Positions 28,801-33,396 of a stretch of 33,396 nt of DNA are shown one piece after another. A model generated the notes under the pieces. It saw only the letters and a program-made list of their open reading frames with translations. It was not told where the DNA came from and ran no database searches. The position numbers and the translations under genes are program-made. Every line of letters begins with the position of its first letter. Position 1 is the first letter of the stretch. The DNA lies in the NCBI GenBank assembly GCA_904502055.1, contig CAJGDZ010000003.1, positions 1-33,396 of the forward strand, read 5' to 3'. The stretch comes from an uncultured Clostridia bacterium (GTDB lineage Bacteria; Bacillota; Clostridia; Oscillospirales; CAG-272).

Positions 28801-29485
28801 CGTGACCGAATTTTACGCGATGAGCTTTGATGCCATCGACGCCAACGGCTGGATGCTGGCAAGCTCGACGGGGGCGGGTGCCTTTGTGTTCACGCAAAAG
28901 GATCGCGCGACCTATTATGAGCACTACGTTCTTTCGCTTCTGGAATCCAAGGTCTGCGTGGGCTGGATCTGGTACCGCCTGCGCGACTGTGACCAAAGTA
29001 TTTATCGGTCAATAGACCTTGGCAAGGAGCTGATCATGTTGGATTCCGACGGCGCGGAGACCGTCGTGGCCAACACCTTTATGGACAAGGATGGAACGAT
29101 CTATCATGCAAGGCAGGTCGGCTTCTACGATACGGTGTATCAGGGCAACCTGATCAACTCCAACCAAAACAGCAATAAGGGACTTTACAATTCGGATTTC
29201 TCCTCAAACGTAATGGTTTATGAATACGATGCCAAGGGAAATCTGGTATACTACAAGGGCTACGAGGTGGAGCACCCCGAAAGTGAAACTCCTGACGAGG
29301 GGACGGTGCTGAAGGCGACAGAGGGGGACAGAACCTTCACGATCGGAAGCGTAACCAATGCTGACGGAAGCAGAACCGAGACGGTGCTTACCGTCTATCG
29401 TGGCCGTTACGTGGCGTTGGCAAGCTCGATTCGTGCGCTCAGCAGCCACATCATCGGACTTGTCCGCTATTTTGACGCAAAATAA
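25823..29485 (+). CDS. Secreted multidomain agarase-like clan GH-A glycoside hydrolase, paralogue 9
   Basis: The protein has 1220 residues, the same length as paralogue 8 and its closest relative in the window. AAGGAG (25811-25816) is six bases before ATG 25823. The signal peptide is residues 1-31 (RRSLRRVLVSLGMLVLLVLG, cleavage after WASA). The mature start DDISINLL departs from the DDLEWNLL of the sisters. The ConA/LamG-like, small beta and DNRLRE-like domains follow, then the barrel with putative acid/base Glu855 (TDNELPAA) and putative nucleophile Glu996 (VTEFYAMS). The near-invariant WYRFRDND reads WYRLRDCD here. DPNHMYLGSR is intact. Long stretches, including VAGDCKVNEGYHRAAGYYLD and VGFYDTVYQGNLINSNQNSN, are identical to paralogue 8, which points to recent duplication or gene conversion. 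It is the last gene of the array. Confidence 0.85.
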   Translation: MNTQRRSLRRVLVSLGMLVLLVLGLTLWASADDISINLLADENSGYRLERYRFDLAEEEDGTVYTYNRPGENAALYAYDDENLMGSYFTFSLEGDFYFGAFPSGLRDGTTAEENPLSFLCWIYTRLDTGKPGVFNSLRLDGNGYLYTQAASPVKTDVQLETGRWYNIRCVFTPKNGISEVFIDGEKRFDFKIEPYRPGKYISHAVRYFDGFFNWDVKMKNLYFKTDSSYSVELKREAAADYMGYQVTKPEGDSFTARAVLGLDSLDYRRVGYETLILSRDEEGNVMTESLSEGTATVYQTLRDADGNLYNISELYGRKYAAALEIPELPLEPMYATYEIVIRPYVLGNDGIRRYGLATTLYYIGEQDGEGYPILHKNEGKILTVECTDDTFIWNKNGYQTADQGSTTMMMFRNPGTPNNDGYRACYFQFTLDAETVKALDTAASAKLRVYIPSIDSNIYRKLYDVVVHATKSGWNEHDLNFQNHTSMATTMELVGQGPCRAASYFSIDVLSYLRSEMVNEDGTMTVSFQLTSEGKGDALEVFVYSRETTFKPILEISNSIYEISTNLDKMANIGYEPWGYAEALVDEWFEELQYEVWNVDMFGESQDHEEIGDFAPNGYGQKTAAGDFTVPVSWLNNGIWSTNETEGYIYGKEYLRSDKFARTLATLGTSTANAFLKSSYAEMRAEYDSYGGITNAGFTGEATGFFHTEVHNGRCYIIDPLGNPYFAFGMNEVGLGADNHIGYSLDAYGSEENFYKQMTADLLDLGINTAFVSTTDELLKVENGLSCVVGIDVIGHYMSRIGRAKVSEGQFPYNNTMNVFDPDFVTVSEQYVAGKIEKGGYADDPNIFGYTTDNELPAARDLLGGYLTLNPAEEATNAFSYAVAWTWLARRMELDNPTLSDYLNSPDRERMAQEFFSFVYARYYKVARDAIRASDPNHMYLGSRVAGDCKVNEGYHRAAGYYLDVITVNLYDGMNPAAETISNIYRYSGKPFIVTEFYAMSFDAIDANGWMLASSTGAGAFVFTQKDRATYYEHYVLSLLESKVCVGWIWYRLRDCDQSIYRSIDLGKELIMLDSDGAETVVANTFMDKDGTIYHARQVGFYDTVYQGNLINSNQNSNKGLYNSDFSSNVMVYEYDAKGNLVYYKGYEVEHPESETPDEGTVLKATEGDRTFTIGSVTNADGSRTETVLTVYRGRYVALASSIRALSSHIIGLVRYFDAK

Positions 29486-29493
29486 TCTCTGAA

Positions 29494-29542
29494 AATATCC
29501 CGCTTGCCTCCCGATTTCGAGCAAAGAGGCAGGCGGGATATT
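29494..29542 (+). terminator. Strong hairpin closing the array
   Basis: A 17-bp stem (29494-29510 with 29526-29542, one G-U pair) starts eight bases after the stop of paralogue 9. An A run, not a T run, follows on this strand. It may work as a 3' mRNA-stabilising structure or a non-canonical terminator. Confidence 0.65.
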
Positions 29543-29579
29543 AAAAAAATAAAAAAATTAATTTTTTTGAAAAAAGGTA

Positions 29580-29608
29580 TTGACAAGCCGAAACTTGTGT
29601 GGTATAAT
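29580..29608 (+). promoter_or_regulatory. Consensus sigma-A promoter of tRNA-Glu
   Basis: TTGACA (29580-29585), an exact 17-bp spacer and TATAAT (29603-29608): both boxes match consensus. The tRNA begins 12 bases after the -10 box. An A/T-rich stretch upstream (about 29543-29575) could act as an UP element. Confidence 0.93.
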
Positions 29609-29620
29609 CTTTAGGCTGAC

Positions 29621-29696
29621 GGCCCGTTGGTCAAGCGGTTCAAGACGCTAGCCTCTCACGCTGGAAACATGGGTTCGATTCCCGTACGGGTCACCA
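29621..29696 (+). tRNA. tRNA-Glu (anticodon CTC)
   Basis: A full cloverleaf is visible. The acceptor stem is GGCCCGT (29621-29627) with ACGGGTC (29686-29692). The anticodon stem CTAGC/GCTGG holds the loop CTCTCAC with anticodon CTC, which reads GAG. The T arm has loop TTCGATT. The 3' A and CCA are encoded (29693-29696). The body closely resembles Bacillota tRNA-Glu genes. GAG is a very frequent Glu codon in the neighbouring array. Confidence 0.95.
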
Positions 29697-29701
29697 AACG
29701 T

Positions 29702-29751
29702 AACAAATCCGAACTATTTCGTCAATCGAAATTGGTTCGGATTTGTTTTTT
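29702..29751 (+). terminator. Intrinsic terminator after tRNA-Glu
   Basis: A perfect 13-bp stem (AACAAATCCGAAC at 29702-29714 with 29735-29747) is extended by an inner ATTTCG/CGAAAT pairing (716-721 with 727-732 of 29xxx). It ends in a run of six T, five bases after the CCA end. Confidence 0.93.
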
Positions 29752-29788
29752 ATTATAATTATTCTTTATAAGCTTAATATTTGTATGG

Positions 29789-29821
29789 ACAAAAGGTGGC
29801 AGAAGTTCTGCCACCTTTTGT
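29789..29821 (-). terminator. Terminator-like hairpin after the SIR2 gene
   Basis: An inverted repeat with arms ACAAAAGGTGGCAG and CTGCCACCTTTTGT and a five-base loop ends one base from the SIR2 stop codon at 29823-29825. On the minus strand the second arm contains TTTT but no further T tract. It probably ends the minus-strand transcript and separates it from the converging tRNA unit. Confidence 0.65.
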
Positions 29822-29822
29822 A

Positions 29823-32800
29823 TTATGCGTCAATCCATTTATTTCGCACTTCTGAAAACTCCGCCAAGTCGTCGCTTAATGCTTTCCAAGGAAGCAATTT
29901 ATCAAGAACGCCTTTATTGTCAACAAGTTTCTTATACATGATATATGCTAATAAGTTTGACGTTGCTCGCAAGCGCAAACATTGATTAGTGCTACATCCC
30001 AACGTATTATTCGATAGTTTTGTTTCCTCTATCAAGTGACTCAAGCCAAAAACAAGGTTGCCTACTATCTCCTCATCATCGGTTAGCAAATCACTATAGA
30101 ACAAATTATAGAACAAATGCATTACTGAAGATAATCCTTGGAATCGTCTTATACGTACGTTTAGTGACAATTTTCTGAGCAAAGAATTTATCGCAACCTT
30201 ATGTCCGCTCTTTTGCATACTTACCGCTGTGTATATTGCTTCGCATGCTGCATTTATTTCTCGCAAATCTGAACCACAAATGATATCGTACATTGTGTCG
30301 AAAGAATCTAATTCATCCGTCATAAGCAGTTTGAGCTGAATCGAAGTTATCGCATATTTTTGGAATTCGGACAATAAACTTTTTAGATTGGTGTTATCGT
30401 TTACCGGAATCTTGCTCGAAATAATTATTTGGGCTAAAATATTATCTACTGAGCTATATTTCTCAAAGATTTTTGCAAACAGTTCACTACTTTCCAAATT
30501 ATCTTTGTCTTTATCGGATAGCAATGCAATATCTTGATTCCAAACCTCTAAAATTTTGCCAACAATTACATCAAATTCCTTTGCTGTCCATTTAATACCT
30601 TCCGAATATTTAAATGAACTGGAACAGGTTTCAAGCTCTAATAAAAGCAGTGGCTTACGATAAGTTGAAAATGTGGTAATTCCTTTGGCTTCTTTGGGGA
30701 GGTCCAAGGAGAGAATATATTTTTTTATTAACGAATGGACATCAATATTCTCTGGGGCAGGAAGATCTAAAATGTACTTCTTTGAATAAATATTCGGTAT
30801 TTTAGGTAATCCATCCTCGTTCACATGACTCCATATATTCTTTTGGAATGCAGATATTTCATCTTGCGACAACAAACCGAAGCCATATAAATAAACGAGT
30901 CTGGTCAGGGCAGTTTCGCGAACCTCCTCCTTTTCCAAAAGCTGAAATAGTATTTCCGTTATTTGCTCATCCAATTTGGTGGCCTTATATTTGTCTTCGG
31001 TTTCCTTGTAGTAATTAAATGATTCGAATATATCTGCAAAATCAAGCCTGTCCACCTCATGTTGTGGCTGATATAAATAAGTCTTCATAAGCGCATTGAA
31101 ATTTTCAATTTTCAATCTTTCACTCATGCTACCCACAAGTCGCATGGCAAGATGCTTAAGATTTTTGAAATTAGATGGAGCCTTAGAACGATATATCAAA
31201 TCAAGCAACTCTAATGTTCGCAGCTTCATTTCATCAGACATACGGGTACACAATCTGGACAGGAGTTCCGGTACAACAGAAGCTATACCAAGTTGGAAAT
31301 TGGCTTCGTTGAAAGGATTCTTTTCTTCGATGTATTCAAGATTGTTCTTTACCGCTGTTATACAAAGTTCCGCTGTATCCTCAATTTCTTGATTTGACAT
31401 TTGCGATATGGTTTCTCTTGACCATACTTTGTTTTTAAACTTGTCATCATTTACCTTGATTTGAAGAATTAAAGACCAAAGCGGTGAATATGGGTTAATT
31501 CTGTTAATCGCTTCAATACATGCTTTGTTTGCTGAAACAATATGATTACAATTGTATGGACTGCCAATTTCTTCAAAGAATCTAACGAACTGAAACGCAT
31601 CTATATATGACGTATCCCCCGATATAATGGTGCGCGTGACACGATTGATATCATATTCTTCAGTTTCACTTTTTTTCTCAGGACGTTCTTTTAACAATGC
31701 TTCAAATATTTCAATTTCAGCATACACATCATACATTTTGCTGAGTTTCTTGGTACTTAATTCCTCCTCTGTTCTATCAAAATCTCTTAGTGCTTGCTTA
31801 GCGTAAGAAACTAAGCGAACAAGATATGCTTCTGTGGAAATTCTGAAATGATTAATTTCCTTTACAGGTCCTTTTCTAATGTAACTAAGTTCTTCAGACA
31901 AAACTTTAAGTGCTTGCGAGATATCACCCAGTTCTATTAGAAGTCCTGCTCTTTGAATTTCAAATGCGGGAAGGGACACGTTGCGAGGCCAAGATTTTAA
32001 TTCTTTTGACGCTTCCGTAATATTGAGTGCAAAAAGTTGTTGTCTTACTTTTTCGCAACATATCTTAGCGTATTGTTCCACTCCAAGCTCGTGTTTGATT
32101 TTTTCTAAATTGTTAATCACAATTTTGAATTTATCAAACAAACCGTTTTCTCTGTATGATCTCAATAAATCAATATACAAATCAATCCATTTTTGGCTGA
32201 CAGTCTTCCAGTCAGATTCTGATCTACTGTACGATTGTTCATTTCCTTCCAAACAAAGAATCCCCGAAAAAGGATTTATGGCAAACAAAACTTTTTCGTA
32301 AACATTTATTTCCGTGCGTAAAATGGGTTTTAGGCATTTGTTAATACGCCAATTATATTCGTACAAAAATTCGAGTGCAGTTTTTCCGGTAAAGTTTCCC
32401 TTCTGAATGTGGTAAAAAACATCAAGATGACAAGAGTCTGTTTTCCACAATAACGATTTTCGTCTATCCGAGGGCGCAACGAGCCAGCCGGGATACGAAA
32501 TTCTTGAGTTAGCCCATTCATTTATAATTGGCTTTACTTTTTCTTCAATGTCGGTTTCGTTAAAGTCGATATGATGATATGATTGATCCGTGGGCCACAA
32601 AACCTCATCTTTTTCTTGTGTTAACTGTTTTAGCGCATCAAAAAACAATTCTAAACCAGTATGAAAATCATTGGGCTTAACGGCAGGACACTTTCGCATG
32701 TTTAACACGACGATATTTCGAGAATTAAGCAGGTTTAGTTGCGCGGTTGACAAATTAAAAAGCCCCACCAAGTATATTTTCGAAGCGATGTCCTTGCCAA

Positions 32801-33396
32801 TATTATCTCGGATCCATCCAATCCATTGTAAAAAGTTAGGATCATCTCCCGAGAATCCCACCAAGCACAATACATTTTCAATCAAAGTTTGTTGAACTGT
32901 GTTTACAAATATTGCGGACTTTTTCGGGTATTGTCTATAATCTTCTTCTGTTATAACAAAAGGAAGTGTTGAAGGAAAACTGCCATGAAGTTTAATAATT
33001 CTTGGGTCTGAAGAATATATTAAGTCCTCTTTATTTAAAATCAAACTATAATGCCTGTCTGTAATTCTTTCGAGTGTGCGCTCCAGCAAGGTATCATAAT
33101 TTGTGGTAAATACATCTTTCCACCCTAAATTAAGAAGTTTTTCGTGTAGATCAGACGGAGCGTATTCGTCATCAGGCAAATTATCTCTAATAAGTTGATT
33201 CAAAACCGTGCGCCCGTAAGCAGCCTCAACTTCTTCTGCTAATTTCAACACATTCAGATATTGATTATCCGAATTTGGTTTGTGACCGTTAACTTTTTCA
33301 AAAAACACATCGCCAAGAGCATTCCAATCCAAAAATGTTTTGTCGGTCTGAGTTATCTTTTCAGCATTTTTACTAAAACCAGCTCCAACCATTACA
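29823..33396 (-). CDS. SIR2-domain protein with long helical C-terminus, probable anti-phage NADase (5' end outside window)
   Basis: The frame is open to the window edge. The Met at 33392 lies within the first beta strand (VMVGAGFS), so the true start lies beyond the window. From that Met, 1189 residues are visible. The N-terminal ~250 residues show SIR2 motifs: GAGFS (3-7, NAD-binding loop), TTNYD (96-100), KLHGS (134-138, likely catalytic His136) and GFSGDDPNF (179-187). This set is typical of the SIR2_2 type used as NADase effectors in defence proteins such as DSR and Thoeris ThsA. The remaining ~900 residues are charged and helix-rich with no recognisable P-loop, nuclease or membrane motif, resembling the sensor region of stand-alone defence sirtuins. 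NAD depletion on phage infection is inferred. The gene is much AT-richer than the array: one 60-base line at 31081 has 21 G/C, against 35 at 13021. Recent transfer is likely. Confidence 0.8.
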   Translation of the reverse strand, partial: VMVGAGFSKNAEKITQTDKTFLDWNALGDVFFEKVNGHKPNSDNQYLNVLKLAEEVEAAYGRTVLNQLIRDNLPDDEYAPSDLHEKLLNLGWKDVFTTNYDTLLERTLERITDRHYSLILNKEDLIYSSDPRIIKLHGSFPSTLPFVITEEDYRQYPKKSAIFVNTVQQTLIENVLCLVGFSGDDPNFLQWIGWIRDNIGKDIASKIYLVGLFNLSTAQLNLLNSRNIVVLNMRKCPAVKPNDFHTGLELFFDALKQLTQEKDEVLWPTDQSYHHIDFNETDIEEKVKPIINEWANSRISYPGWLVAPSDRRKSLLWKTDSCHLDVFYHIQKGNFTGKTALEFLYEYNWRINKCLKPILRTEINVYEKVLFAINPFSGILCLEGNEQSYSRSESDWKTVSQKWIDLYIDLLRSYRENGLFDKFKIVINNLEKIKHELGVEQYAKICCEKVRQQLFALNITEASKELKSWPRNVSLPAFEIQRAGLLIELGDISQALKVLSEELSYIRKGPVKEINHFRISTEAYLVRLVSYAKQALRDFDRTEEELSTKKLSKMYDVYAEIEIFEALLKERPEKKSETEEYDINRVTRTIISGDTSYIDAFQFVRFFEEIGSPYNCNHIVSANKACIEAINRINPYSPLWSLILQIKVNDDKFKNKVWSRETISQMSNQEIEDTAELCITAVKNNLEYIEEKNPFNEANFQLGIASVVPELLSRLCTRMSDEMKLRTLELLDLIYRSKAPSNFKNLKHLAMRLVGSMSERLKIENFNALMKTYLYQPQHEVDRLDFADIFESFNYYKETEDKYKATKLDEQITEILFQLLEKEEVRETALTRLVYLYGFGLLSQDEISAFQKNIWSHVNEDGLPKIPNIYSKKYILDLPAPENIDVHSLIKKYILSLDLPKEAKGITTFSTYRKPLLLLELETCSSSFKYSEGIKWTAKEFDVIVGKILEVWNQDIALLSDKDKDNLESSELFAKIFEKYSSVDNILAQIIISSKIPVNDNTNLKSLLSEFQKYAITSIQLKLLMTDELDSFDTMYDIICGSDLREINAACEAIYTAVSMQKSGHKVAINSLLRKLSLNVRIRRFQGLSSVMHLFYNLFYSDLLTDDEEIVGNLVFGLSHLIEETKLSNNTLGCSTNQCLRLRATSNLLAYIMYKKLVDNKGVLDKLLPWKALSDDLAEFSEVRNKWIDA

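Larger units (their letters stand above)
1..29485 (+). repeat. Tandem array of nine paralogous glycoside hydrolase genes
   Basis: Nine consecutive same-strand genes share the same core (catalytic barrel and C-terminal domain; the eight complete ones also share the small beta and DNRLRE-like domains). The repeat unit is about 2.9 kb (short form) or 3.7 kb (long form) plus 14-200 bases of spacer. Copies differ too much for very recent amplification except the last two, which are the closest pair. No transposase, integrase or flanking direct repeat is seen. The array continues to the left of the window. Confidence 0.88.

Noticed and set aside
1..29485. CRISPR-like or short tandem repeat reading of the periodic similarity
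   Set aside because: The similarity comes from gene-length paralogues, not from short direct repeats with unique spacers. No array of identical short repeats is present.
29697..29822. A duplicated tRNA 3' end (attachment site) between the tRNA and the SIR2 gene
   Set aside because: I looked for a second copy of the ACGGGTCACCA end and found none in this interval. The inverted repeats there are explained as terminators.
29743..29985. Small plus-strand open frame starting MFFIIIILYKLN after the tRNA
   Set aside because: It begins inside the tRNA terminator T run, runs through the hairpin and into the SIR2 gene on the opposite strand, and has no ribosome binding site.

Overview
The window looks like a piece of a moderately GC-rich Bacillota (Clostridia-type, probably gut-associated) chromosome. 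The signs are strong AGGAG-type ribosome binding sites, consensus TTGACA-17-TATAAT promoters, intrinsic terminators, Gram-positive style signal peptides without an outer-membrane partner, and a tRNA-Glu with an encoded CCA. I cannot name the genus from the sequence.

Positions 1-29485 are one same-strand array of nine paralogous glycoside-hydrolase-like genes and nothing else. All nine carry what I read as a clan GH-A (alpha/beta)8 catalytic domain. A DNE motif supplies the putative acid/base Glu and a VTEF motif about 140 residues later supplies the putative nucleophile. An xDPxGNPFFAxGxN strand and a DPNHMYxGSR segment recall agarase-like (GH50-related) enzymes. Ahead of the barrel the complete copies carry a DNRLRE/CBM96-like beta domain and a smaller beta domain. 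Five copies (1580, 5434, 15273, 22093, 25823) also start with a signal peptide and a concanavalin-A/LamG-like domain and should be secreted (1218-1229 aa). Three copies (9196, 12168, 18971) lack both and begin directly at the small beta domain, so they should stay in the cytoplasm (974-985 aa). The first gene is cut by the window edge.

The array divides into transcription units, each opened by a secreted copy with its own sigma-A-type promoter: [1580-5236]; [5434-9123, 9196-12153, 12168-15092]; [15273-18956, 18971-21910]; [22093-25755, 25823-29485]. Each unit ends in a hairpin. The non-secreted copies always follow a secreted copy in the same unit. This suggests a matched system in which a polysaccharide is cut outside and imported fragments are cut inside by sister enzymes. 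No transporter, regulator, sulfatase or other sugar-pathway gene lies in the window, so substrate and uptake are unknown.

Positions 29486-29822 hold a strong hairpin, a consensus promoter, tRNA-Glu(CTC), and two terminator-like hairpins. Beyond the tRNA the base composition drops sharply. A long, converging, AT-rich gene (29823-33396, minus strand, 5' end outside the window) encodes a SIR2-domain protein of the kind found in anti-phage NADase systems. The tRNA thus sits at what looks like the border of a transferred island.
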